A stretch of 19,269 nucleotides of DNA from Thalassiosira profunda. Lineage: Eukaryota; Bacillariophyta; Thalassiosirophyceae; Thalassiosirales; Thalassiosiraceae. Below the pieces are notes generated by a model, which was not told the origin of the DNA, ran no database searches, and saw only the letters and a program-made list of their open reading frames with translations. A program made the position numbers and the translations under genes. Numbering within the stretch: position 1 is the stretch's first letter; each line of letters starts with the position of its first letter. The stretch covers positions 1 to 19,269 of the forward strand of contig JALLAP010000125.1 in the NCBI GenBank assembly GCA_036939355.1, in the 5' to 3' direction. Below, one piece after another: positions 7,769 through 15,886 of the stretch.

Positions 7769-8977
7769 ATGCTCGGCCCTCGCCTCCTGTCGCTGACCCT
7801 CTGCATGCTCGCCTTTTACGCGTCGCGACGAGCCATCGCTCCGGCGGCCGCATTCACTGCATCATCGACCTTCGCCCGAATCGCACGTCACGCTGCTCCT
7901 CGGTGCACCCAGCAGTTGCACAGGACCTCGCTCGCGGTGTCGCTGACCAACCCAACGACCGCTTCGAACCAGACGAGCGCAAACGGATTTGCAACGATGG
8001 CGCTCGACAGTGACGATGCACCTGCAACCTACCCAACGGAGATGTCTGAGGCGGAGCGCTACCTGTTCGATCTGAACGGCTTCCTCGTGGTCCGGAACGT
8101 CCTCACGCCCGAGGAGGTGGCGGCGTGCCACGCCGCCATCGACAATCACGCGGACGAGGCCGTGGCCCGGTCCGACCCGACGCTGCGCAACGCAGTGGAA
8201 GGCAGCCCGATGTACGGTTCCGGACCCCCGCGGCTCGACCTCGGTGGCATCTTTGAATGGGGCGAGATCGAGAGTCGGGTCTTCAAGAAGGTCCTTGCGC
8301 ATCCGCGGCTGCTGCCGCTGTTCCATGGGCTCCTGGGAAAAGGATATCGGCTGGACCACATCCCGTTTGTGTTGATGAACAACAAAGGAGGGGAGGGCTT
8401 TCAGCTGCACGGAGGCACGGTGGATTGCGTCAGTGGCGAGTACAATTCCAACCTCGCGTACACGTGCCACAACGGCAGCATTCGCAGCAATTTGCTGGGG
8501 TGCAATGTCATGTTGGTGGACCACAATCCGGGAGATGGTGGCTTCTGCGTGGTTCCAGGTTCGCACAAATCCAACTTCAAGACTCCTCCTGGAATGGTGG
8601 ACGGACTTTGCCCAGAGACCAATGAAGCCATCATCCAGCCGGCCACGAAAGCAGGAGATGTCGTTCTCTTCTCGGAAGGCACAGTGCATGGCGCAATGGG
8701 ATGGAATTCGGACACGCAGAGGAGGTGCGCCCTGTACCGCTTCGCACCAGCCACAATGGGATATGGTCGGTCGTACTTCTCCGGTGAGAGTGGGACGGCG
8801 TGGCCGGCTAAGTTCTATGACGATACGGATCTGGCCCAGCGGTCGGTGTTGGAGCCTCCTTACGCCAACCGGCTCGACCGGCCCAACATCCTCGAGGACG
8901 GGTCTGTCGAGATCACACAAAGGAGCGAGAGGAAGAGGCAGCACGACAACGATGTCTTCAAAACGAAATACTTCTGA
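7769..8977 (+). CDS. Plastid-targeted PhyH-family Fe(II)/2-oxoglutarate dioxygenase
   Basis: Predicted oxygenase of 402 residues in the phytanoyl-CoA dioxygenase superfamily; substrate unknown. The ATG at 7769 opens a hydrophobic signal peptide (LGPRLLSLTLCMLAFYASRR) ending in APAAAF, then a Ser/Thr/Arg-rich transit-like stretch. This fits the AxA/F bipartite signal for a diatom plastid. The frame is open upstream only from a TTG. The fold region has FDLNGFLVVRNVLTPEEVA at its start, as in PhyH proteins, and DHNPGDGGFCVVPGSHKSNF in the core. Candidate metal ligands are His214 in FQLHGG and His307 in GTVHGAMGW, with Arg318/319 (QRRCALYR) for 2-oxoglutarate. The usual HxD/E acid is absent: the residue two after His214 is Gly. 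It converges on the E3-like gene with 56 bp between stop codons. Family confidence is high; catalytic details are inferred. Confidence 0.87.
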   Translation: MLGPRLLSLTLCMLAFYASRRAIAPAAAFTASSTFARIARHAAPRCTQQLHRTSLAVSLTNPTTASNQTSANGFATMALDSDDAPATYPTEMSEAERYLFDLNGFLVVRNVLTPEEVAACHAAIDNHADEAVARSDPTLRNAVEGSPMYGSGPPRLDLGGIFEWGEIESRVFKKVLAHPRLLPLFHGLLGKGYRLDHIPFVLMNNKGGEGFQLHGGTVDCVSGEYNSNLAYTCHNGSIRSNLLGCNVMLVDHNPGDGGFCVVPGSHKSNFKTPPGMVDGLCPETNEAIIQPATKAGDVVLFSEGTVHGAMGWNSDTQRRCALYRFAPATMGYGRSYFSGESGTAWPAKFYDDTDLAQRSVLEPPYANRLDRPNILEDGSVEITQRSERKRQHDNDVFKTKYF

Positions 8978-9033
8978 GCGATAGCACAGCTAAGACAGGC
9001 ATTATGTACAGAACCAAACAAATGCCTTCCACT

Positions 9034-11646
9034 CTACCACGGCCCGTGATAAATCGGGTGGTTGGCAGCGTTGCCATCGCCAGCACCCACGCCCACTATT
9101 CGTTGCATGGGCACAGCATTCACAGCTGGATTGGCATTGTGCGGAGCAAGATTGTTTTGCCCTGCATCTCTCCTCTGGCCGCCCTCAGCGCGCGCATTCC
9201 TCTCCAGCTCCTCCCGGTGCCTCAGGGTTGCAACTGCCTGTTTGCCATCGGCGACCGTGAATATCCTATAATGGGTCCTCCAAAAAATGCAGATGACAGT
9301 AGTCGAGACCACGACGTACTGGAACAGATTCACGAAGGCGACTGCGTTGCCCACTGGTTGCAAATGCTCCAGTACCCAAGGCGAGAAGATTCTCTCAAAG
9401 ACGTTGATGCGAATGGAGCGAGTCACCATGGGAATGTAGCTGGCAGCCAGCAGTGCCGACGTGAGAAGAAAGTAAAAGTACAGCCGGCAGTAGAAGAGGG
9501 AGATGGGCCCCATCCACAGCCTGTCCACAATCGCTGCGAATCTCCGGCTGAAGAAAATGTGAAGCATGCAACACTGCTGCAGCTGCCACCAGGCCAGAGC
9601 CAACCCGTTCAACCCTGTCGTAGGCCACTTCAGCACTCCCATCTTTGTAGTGAGTAGGGTGCGATGCGAATCGCAGCTTGCGTCCGTGCACATGCCCTCA
9701 CACGCCGCAAGGAAGGTGCACACGAGCACAAAATGTATGAACGTCGACCATGCCCGCATCACAGAGATGGGGTCCGAAAGCGACGCAGCCAGGACCTCCC
9801 ACTTCGACCGTGGCAGGCGGACGGTGCGAAGGAACTGCCACCCACATGTTTCGCACCTGGCGGCAGAAGAACAGAAACGCCCCATGGAATCCACAGCAAT
9901 GGCACTTTGCTCCTCCTCGACAACAGGGCCTCTGTCATATGCAATCCAAACCCTGGGAGCAATTGGTTCATTGTTGGGAGCATTGCTAGATCCGTTGCCT
10001 TGGTGGCGCTTTCCGGAAATGGAAGCGCACAACAATCCGCATACTCTGCCAACGCTACGCTTCATGCGCTCCCATCGTTCGTGCTTAGGAACCAGCTTTA
10101 GCCTGCGCTCGAGGCATTGGCGGTGGACGAGCTCCGGACACTGGCAGGGCGTCATCCATGCATCGCCCCCTCCAACTTGCTTCTGAAACTCTCGCAAGAA
10201 TGGAGAGCGCCCACTGGAAGTTCGCGATTGAGGCTCAATATTGCTAGCCTGATATCCTCCCTCGTCGCTCACTGCATTCTCTGCGGGAGCATTGCATTCG
10301 TCCACAAAGTCGTCCCCCATCAAATCGATGCGGTCGCATATGGCACAGCGTAGGCACCCAACGCCACGCTCGCGTAAGATGCAAGCAAGTTTCCAGGCGG
10401 ACATGGTTGTGGCTGCATCACGCAGGCTGTTGATCTCGTCAAGCGTCGTGGCAGTGCGTTCGATGTGTGGATTTGCGGTGTTCTTTTGGGGTTGGCTCAC
10501 TGAGGATCTTTCGTCGTTTGCAGTAGCGGTGGTGCGATCCGATCCAAGACGCACACCACCCAATCCCCTTGCAAGCATGGGACCCATTACGCTGCTGTCC
10601 CTTCTCCGCCTTCTCCCCCTCGCAGCAGCGCCTCCCCTGCTATCCATGCCTCGAACAGCCAATGGCTTGAAGCCGACCATAAAGAATAGATATTCTGCCA
10701 GCTCTGGCAGCACCGAAGTTCGCAGTATCCGCATGATAGCCGGCACTGGGAATTGAGAGTGATGGGTGGGGTGGCGAACGAAATGCGCAGCCGCGGCAGT
10801 TTCGGTCTCGTCTGCATCATAGTAGCCCAGTAGGGACAGTTCGATTGTATCCCACAGATCAACGTATGCTCGCCGCACCGAAGGCACAAGAGCAGTGACA
10901 TTGAATTGGGTTGTGAGGGCCGACATGTCGTCGCAGGAATCTTGCCGGCCAATGTATTGCTGGTGGCTGGCCGTTGCATCCGCTTGACTTCGGAAGACGA
11001 CTTCCCCATCCTTTTCGATGAGCTTGCCCTGGTTGCACTTGGAGCAAAAGTCCTGCTGCTCGTGGCAGCACCCGACGAACGTGAACTCCCATCCATCTTC
11101 ATAAATCTCGGCATACTTTGCAAACGCAGCCGATGCATCTCCCTTTGATATATGCGTGTGCCCCAGACGACTGGATCCATTGCCCACATTCATCTCCATC
11201 GCCCTAACCCTGGCTCTCCTCAGATGTGCCACCCGTTCCCTCGTCCGCAACTGGTTCCTCCGCCCGTACTGCATGAGGAACGTCCGCTGCCACCGCCGCG
11301 CCGTCCACCGGCGGTGGAGGGAGGCCGACGCCGCCGAGAGGTGGGCGCAATCCGAGGGAGGGAGGTAGGATTCGATGAGGCCCTGTATTTCGGTGGGGAT
11401 GTGTTCGTAGGGGATAGACGTCGGGGGATTTTGAGGTGTTGCATGGGCCTCGGATGTGAGTGCAGGCTCTGCCGACGGCGTCTGTGGCAAGGAACTGAAT
11501 GCATCGGTATCATCCAGCAATGGGGTATGCTCGAGGCACTCCTCTGTGCCAGGGAGATCCTCATTTACAGCGCAAGACGAGTGAATTGTAGCATCGACGT
11601 GATGCTTCGCATGCATTCTCGTTTTGGTGGTGCCCTCAGACGCCAT
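9034..11646 (-). CDS. F-box-like / RING-CH-like membrane protein, candidate E3 ubiquitin ligase
   Basis: 870 residues. The ATG at 11646 sits in a strong context (accATGGCG). Residues about 79-125 resemble an F-box (PYEHIPTEIQGLIESYLP, then SASLHRRW). A CCHEQQDFCSKC cluster at 193-204 may bind zinc. C434-x2-C437, C501-x-C503, H508-x2-C511 and C598-x2-C601 give the C4HC3 order of RING-CH (MARCH-type) domains, including the typical HRQCLERRL. The intervals of about 63 and 86 residues are unusually long, and the CxC-to-His gap is 4 instead of about 7. Four hydrophobic segments follow, near 635-650, 680-700, 716-740 and 766-789, then a polar tail. Membrane RING-CH proteins ubiquitinate membrane substrates; that role is inferred here. 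It is transcribed divergently from the UIM protein gene. Confidence 0.78.
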   Translation of the reverse strand: MASEGTTKTRMHAKHHVDATIHSSCAVNEDLPGTEECLEHTPLLDDTDAFSSLPQTPSAEPALTSEAHATPQNPPTSIPYEHIPTEIQGLIESYLPPSDCAHLSAASASLHRRWTARRWQRTFLMQYGRRNQLRTRERVAHLRRARVRAMEMNVGNGSSRLGHTHISKGDASAAFAKYAEIYEDGWEFTFVGCCHEQQDFCSKCNQGKLIEKDGEVVFRSQADATASHQQYIGRQDSCDDMSALTTQFNVTALVPSVRRAYVDLWDTIELSLLGYYDADETETAAAAHFVRHPTHHSQFPVPAIMRILRTSVLPELAEYLFFMVGFKPLAVRGMDSRGGAAARGRRRRRDSSVMGPMLARGLGGVRLGSDRTTATANDERSSVSQPQKNTANPHIERTATTLDEINSLRDAATTMSAWKLACILRERGVGCLRCAICDRIDLMGDDFVDECNAPAENAVSDEGGYQASNIEPQSRTSSGRSPFLREFQKQVGGGDAWMTPCQCPELVHRQCLERRLKLVPKHERWERMKRSVGRVCGLLCASISGKRHQGNGSSNAPNNEPIAPRVWIAYDRGPVVEEEQSAIAVDSMGRFCSSAARCETCGWQFLRTVRLPRSKWEVLAASLSDPISVMRAWSTFIHFVLVCTFLAACEGMCTDASCDSHRTLLTTKMGVLKWPTTGLNGLALAWWQLQQCCMLHIFFSRRFAAIVDRLWMGPISLFYCRLYFYFLLTSALLAASYIPMVTRSIRINVFERIFSPWVLEHLQPVGNAVAFVNLFQYVVVSTTVICIFWRTHYRIFTVADGKQAVATLRHREELERNARAEGGQRRDAGQNNLAPHNANPAVNAVPMQRIVGVGAGDGNAANHPIYHGPW

Positions 11647-11820
11647 GGTTTTTGGTGCATGGACCTACGATGCTGCTTCCAGCGGGGCTTCAGAGGTCAG
11701 CGGCGACAAACAGTCGGTGACAGCGCTCTCAATGAAAAGTAGAGAGGATGGGATGGCTGCGGTGCGGCGGGCTAGGGGTCGCCATGGTTCTTGCTTCTTG
11801 TGAAGGTGAAGCGAGTTGCA
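11647..11820. promoter_or_regulatory. Short divergent promoter region shared by E3-like and UIM protein genes
   Basis: Only 174 bp separates the two first ATGs (324 bp if the downstream start at 11971 is used). Both promoters must lie here or overlap the neighbouring coding sequence. No TATA box is obvious. A bidirectional promoter is inferred from spacing alone. Confidence 0.4.
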
Positions 11821-14025
11821 ATGTCCACAATCGGGAGTCCTCTTGGGACGGGAGCTCTTTCTCCTCTGCTCCAGCAGACTCTCCACAAAATCAAGTCACC
11901 AAAGTTGCAACGGCCTCCCGGCCCCGGCCTCCCTGAACTGCAGCGGCAAGGGCATCCCAGGCTCAATAGAATGGCGGAATATGCAGCGCTTCCAGCGGGG
12001 GCATCGCCGGTGCACTCGCCGAGCCGCAAAACCGCCCCCACGCGGCTCTCTCGTCCACCGCGGCGGCGTCCACAAACGGCCACTGCAAAACGCGGGCTCC
12101 CGCGATGTTTGCTCCTGCTGTGCTCGTGTATGTTGGCGTTTCGGGCCGATGCTATTGGTGAGGTGCCAGGGATGGATGCTGGTGTGAATGTAGCACCTGC
12201 AGAGATATCGTTTAGACTGCTCAGCAGCAATGTTGACGAAGCAGCAGGGGCTGCGCCAATTGCGGTCGAGAAGAAAGCCACCCCAGAATGGCCGGATGAC
12301 GACGACGACGATGACTCTGTGTCGCCAGAAAAGGAGAAGTCGGTACCGGCAAATGAGGGAAGCACTGACATTGATACTGAAGCCAAGGAGGAGAAGAAAG
12401 CAGCCGAAGATGCTGTCAAAACGCTAGACGGGGAAGGTGCGGGAAAAGAGTCTCCCGAGAAGAAAGCCACCCCAGAATTGCCCGATGACGACGACGACGT
12501 GGATGCTGGCAAAGCGAACTTGGCTGACAAAAGGGAACCATCAGATGGAGACGCTGGCCAAAAGGAGGCCGGCGACAAGGTGGTTGACGAGGCTGCGGCC
12601 GGGGAGAAACCGGCCGCAACTGAAGAATGGCCCGACGATGACGACGAGCCAGATGCAAAGATGGATGCTGGAGATGCACCTGCTGAGGGCGAGGAGAAAG
12701 AGCCAAAGACCGACCTTGAGGGACCCGGAGAAGATGCATCCACCGCGTACCACCGGAACCAATCTAGTGGAGGCGACGATGCTGAGAAGAATGGAGTGGA
12801 GAGTGAAGGGGTTGAAGGGGCCACCCTGGAAGCTGGAGATGCTGCTACACAGGAGGGCGATGGAACGCAAGGCGGTGGGGCTGATGCTGGTGCTGAAAAA
12901 GAAGAGACCCAGAATGCTCCCGGTGGAACGGAAGGTGGAGATGGCGTTCCAAGCGAGGGCGACCCCAATCAAACAGCACCTCCCGCAGCTGCAGAAGAAA
13001 ATCAGCAACCACCGAACCAAGAACAGGTTCCAGATGATGGAGAGGGCTACTGGGAAGACGACGACAGCATGTCGTTCTTCGAGATGGTTGGCTATACCGT
13101 CCAAATCCTCTTCCTGGCTGCAATTTTCACATCAGTGCTGGTATTCCGGAAGCGGGTGATGGAGCGCGTAGAAGCAGATCCATCCATTGGCGTGCCTGGG
13201 GCGATGAAGGACGAAGTGATTGACATTATCGTGAACGTTGCCACTTGGGCGGTCGAGAGGGCAAGTGGTGCGGGAGGCAATGGAGCTGACGGTGGCGGAT
13301 CAGCGATCAATGCACCCGCATCATCTCCCGGAAACGCTAGAGGAGGATCAGAGACCATTCCTCTTTCGACGGCAACAGACGAAGAGTGGGGCTGGGAGGA
13401 CGAGGATGTCGAGACGAACGTAGAGCTGTCAGGCATGGGAGGCGACGAGGCGAAGGAGGACGACGATTTGGCCATGGCCATCGCAATGTCCCTGTCAGAA
13501 AGCGAGGGAGGCAAAACGAAGGAAGTGACTGCCTCTGACTTCTCCACATCGTCGTCCACCACAACGCCTGTCACCAAGAACCACACCAGAACAAAGTGGT
13601 CGCCAAAGAGGAAGGAGAAAAAGCAACCAGTACCCATACCAGAGAGCGCAATTGAACCACCATCGTCTTCCGGCGGCAGTGACAGCATTGAAGATTTGTT
13701 GGGGCAGATGGGAGGCGCAGGCAGACCGACGATTACCAGCTTTGGCCAGAAACCGAAGGCGCAATCGAAACCCAAACCAGTGCCAAAGAAGGAGAACAGC
13801 GACGACATTTTCGCATCAATGGGGCTGGCTTCGATTCCAAAGCCAACCAGTTCGGTGCCCAGGCCTGCGCCAGCAACTGGTGGGTGGCAGGCCCAAACGC
13901 AGCCGAAATCGACCACGGCTCCCAAGAGTGCTCTGTTGCCATCCTTGGCCGCTGACGATGACTGGGGCGACGAGGCAGATTGGGGAGAAGGCGACGACGA
14001 CCTGGACGATCTACTAGATGATTGA
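11821..14025 (+). CDS. Acidic-repeat membrane protein with a ubiquitin-interacting motif
   Basis: 734 residues from the ATG at 11821. The ATG at 11971 has a better context (agaATGGCG) and would give 684; choosing between them needs transcript data. A hydrophobic signal or anchor (CLLLLCSCMLAF) lies at about 96-107, after a basic run. Residues about 110-420 are very acidic, with three copies of a (K)ATPEWPDDDD-type unit. A second membrane segment (YTVQILFLAAIFTSVLVF) spans about 425-442 and is followed by basic FRKRVMER. Near 547-560, DDLAMAIAMSLSESE fits the UIM consensus (acidic, hydrophobic, A-x-x-x-S-x-x-E), so ubiquitin binding is expected on the cytosolic side. The C-terminus is acidic with Trp (DDWGDEADWGEGDDD). 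Organelle location and partners are not visible; a role in ER or endomembrane quality control is speculation. No introns are needed. Confidence 0.75.
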   Translation: MSTIGSPLGTGALSPLLQQTLHKIKSPKLQRPPGPGLPELQRQGHPRLNRMAEYAALPAGASPVHSPSRKTAPTRLSRPPRRRPQTATAKRGLPRCLLLLCSCMLAFRADAIGEVPGMDAGVNVAPAEISFRLLSSNVDEAAGAAPIAVEKKATPEWPDDDDDDDSVSPEKEKSVPANEGSTDIDTEAKEEKKAAEDAVKTLDGEGAGKESPEKKATPELPDDDDDVDAGKANLADKREPSDGDAGQKEAGDKVVDEAAAGEKPAATEEWPDDDDEPDAKMDAGDAPAEGEEKEPKTDLEGPGEDASTAYHRNQSSGGDDAEKNGVESEGVEGATLEAGDAATQEGDGTQGGGADAGAEKEETQNAPGGTEGGDGVPSEGDPNQTAPPAAAEENQQPPNQEQVPDDGEGYWEDDDSMSFFEMVGYTVQILFLAAIFTSVLVFRKRVMERVEADPSIGVPGAMKDEVIDIIVNVATWAVERASGAGGNGADGGGSAINAPASSPGNARGGSETIPLSTATDEEWGWEDEDVETNVELSGMGGDEAKEDDDLAMAIAMSLSESEGGKTKEVTASDFSTSSSTTTPVTKNHTRTKWSPKRKEKKQPVPIPESAIEPPSSSGGSDSIEDLLGQMGGAGRPTITSFGQKPKAQSKPKPVPKKENSDDIFASMGLASIPKPTSSVPRPAPATGGWQAQTQPKSTTAPKSALLPSLAADDDWGDEADWGEGDDDLDDLLDD
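12268..12648 (+). repeat. Three dispersed acidic repeat units in the UIM protein
   Basis: gagaagaaagccacccc plus GAAT(g/t)GCC(g/c)GATGACGAC occurs at 12268-12315 and 12457-12500, 189 bp apart. A more diverged copy (GCAACTGAAGAATGGCCCGA) begins at 12616. They encode KKATPEWPDDDD, KKATPELPDDDD and AATEEWPDDDD. The first two are nearly identical in DNA, pointing to internal duplication. Confidence 0.75.
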
Positions 14026-14030
14026 TCGTT

Positions 14031-15886
14031 CTAATAGAAGATCTTTTCACTTGGCTCCTCATCTTCGTCAATGCCAACCCAACCAAGAGGATACTCTCTC
14101 GCCGAATACGAACTGTGAGGATATGCCCAGCTGTGCGTCTGGTTCCAATAGTTGGGATGGCTGTAGAACATCCTCTTCCCAGAGATACTGTGGTAGCCTC
14201 TGATTCTGCCAATGTACGCCGAGAATGAACTGAAATAGGTGCCAACGAAGTCCCTTGCCCGGCTCGCGACGATTTGATCGATCATACCCACGTAGTTGGG
14301 ATCCAAGTTCGACAAGCCTGCCAACTCGGCATAGTCACTCAGAAAGCGCACTTTGTAATGCTTCATTAGCGGCGCAAACCACGTCTGATTGGTTTCGTCG
14401 GTGGCAATGTACAGCAAGTGCTGATCGTCCGGCTGGAGCCAGTGGCGAGTGTTTTCGTGCCATTCCTCGGCGGATAGTCTCATCTTGGGCCACTGGAAGT
14501 CCCCGCGCCTCACATGCATTGAGAAGTAACCAGCCTCGGCCCCGGCCCCATTGAAGTACCTTCCAATGGATTCGTTGATCAAGGAATAGACAATCTTGCC
14601 CGCCGCGCACATAATTTCGTCGTTGTACCGCACGCGGTCCCTCACCAACCGTCGATAGAAGTTGCCAATCGGAGGCGCAGTGAAGTAAATGAAAGCATAG
14701 TAGTGCGCCAGCAGTCTCGTGTCTTTGTGATACGTATGGAAGTGGATCAGTGGCGCATCGTGCATTTCACGGTTGTAGTACACTGGCTTCCTCTTGGCGC
14801 TGCAGAACTTTTCGATGTGTTGCCTGTGCGCATTGAAGGTGTCTCCCGGCCGATTGCGGTGCCAATTCTCGTCGTCCATAATTAAGCAGTGCTTCTCTCC
14901 ATGCCAGTCCGGGACAAAATCCGCCACCTCGGTCAAGTATTTGTGCAGTCGGAAGCACGAGTTGTCGCTCTTGGCCCTCCAATCGCAGCTTTTTACTGCA
15001 TTCGTCACCACCGTGCGGGTCTCTTCGTCCTTTGGCAGTGGATAGGTCTTCTTCTCGATCATTTCCCGTTTGAAGAATTCCTCCGTGGTGATGGTCTTCA
15101 CAACGTCGTCGAACGGCGCAAAGAATTCCTGCAGGCTGCGGTGCGTCCTGTCCTGGTCTTTGGAAAGGAGATACTGCGGAGCTTCCGGAGGCATGACCAA
15201 TATCCGACCCGTCGCAGCCGCCAGAACGAACACGATCTCAAACTGCATGCGAATGTTGTTCCATCCGCCCATATCTGATGCATGATGAGGAGGAGGTATC
15301 GGAGTTTCAACTGAATAGAGAACAGTCACTTACCCGGCTCAAACGAGAGATATCTCGCCCGTTTGGCTTTGGGAATGTTTATCCATGCCGATGGCGCTTC
15401 CAGAAAGGGCGATACGAATGCCCGGTCGCGGTTGCTCCTCGGATCGTTCCAGTAGGACATGATGCGCCAGACTTCCTGGTCGCATTTTATCTTTCCCTTC
15501 TCCGATCCCCACGCTCGACCGGGATTGTTGTGATTATTGTTCTTCTCCAGCGGGGGATCTTCTTCTAGGACACCTACCCTGCGCCGATCTTTGCTTTTGT
15601 TTGAGTTTGAGCTACTCCGACGCTTGCTTTTGTTGGTGTTTGTGCTGCCGCGCCGGAGATCTCCCACCCCCACCGGGTCGACGGTTTCGATCTTCATCAG
15701 ACGGGAGTACATGGCAGAGATCCCGATGCTGAACCCAACGATGCCAGCAAATAATATGTGTTCCAGTCGGTAGGGAATTTTGCGATTGAGCCGCAGCAGA
15801 GCTTTCCTACCACCATCTCGGAGGCGGTGCGAGGCGGCAGCGGGCCCGTAGTTTTGGGGCGACGATGTGCCTGCATTTCGCTTCAT
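14031..15886 (-). CDS. O-fucosyltransferase-family type II membrane protein, two exons
   Basis: Predicted Golgi/ER-type glycosyltransferase that would use GDP-fucose; acceptor unknown. Exon 1 is 15886-15334 and exon 2 is 15274-14031, giving 598 residues. The ATG at 15886 is the first in frame: further upstream there is only a GTG before an in-frame TAG. A single membrane helix (ILFAGIVGFSIGISAMY) at about 44-60 follows a basic N-terminus, the type II pattern of Golgi transferases. A Lys/Asn/Ser-rich stem follows. The catalytic region shows SFEPDMGGWNNIRMQFE across the exon join, ATGRILVMPP, the HVRRGDF motif at 438-444, YIATDET and a late IDQIVASRARDFVGTYFSSF. This order is typical of the O-FucT superfamily. 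NQT near the C-terminus is a possible N-glycosylation site. Its stop is 5 bp from the stop of the convergent UIM gene. Confidence 0.88.
15275..15333 (-). other. Intron of the O-fucosyltransferase gene (59 nt, phase 1)
   Basis: The donor is GTAAGT at 15333-15328 and the acceptor is CATCAG ending at 15275. The split codon G/AT gives Asp in FEPD-MGGWNN. An alternative AG ending at 15311 keeps the frame but would make a 23-nt intron, below a plausible size. Without splicing, exon 1 stops two codons past the donor. Confidence 0.85.

Noticed and set aside
7862..8944. 360-codon ORF antisense to the PhyH gene
   Set aside because: The plus frame carries a coherent oxygenase with targeting signal. The antisense product has no motif and is kept open by GC-rich wobble positions.
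11772..12968. 398-codon minus ORF rich in Ser/Pro, antisense to the acidic protein
   Set aside because: It is the complement of Asp/Glu/Ala-rich codons, which naturally read as Ser/Pro/Val on the other strand. It also conflicts with the UIM and membrane segments in the plus frame.
15311..15333. Alternative 23-nt intron in the fucosyltransferase gene
   Set aside because: It is in frame, but too short for the spliceosome and would insert residues before the conserved MGGWNN motif.
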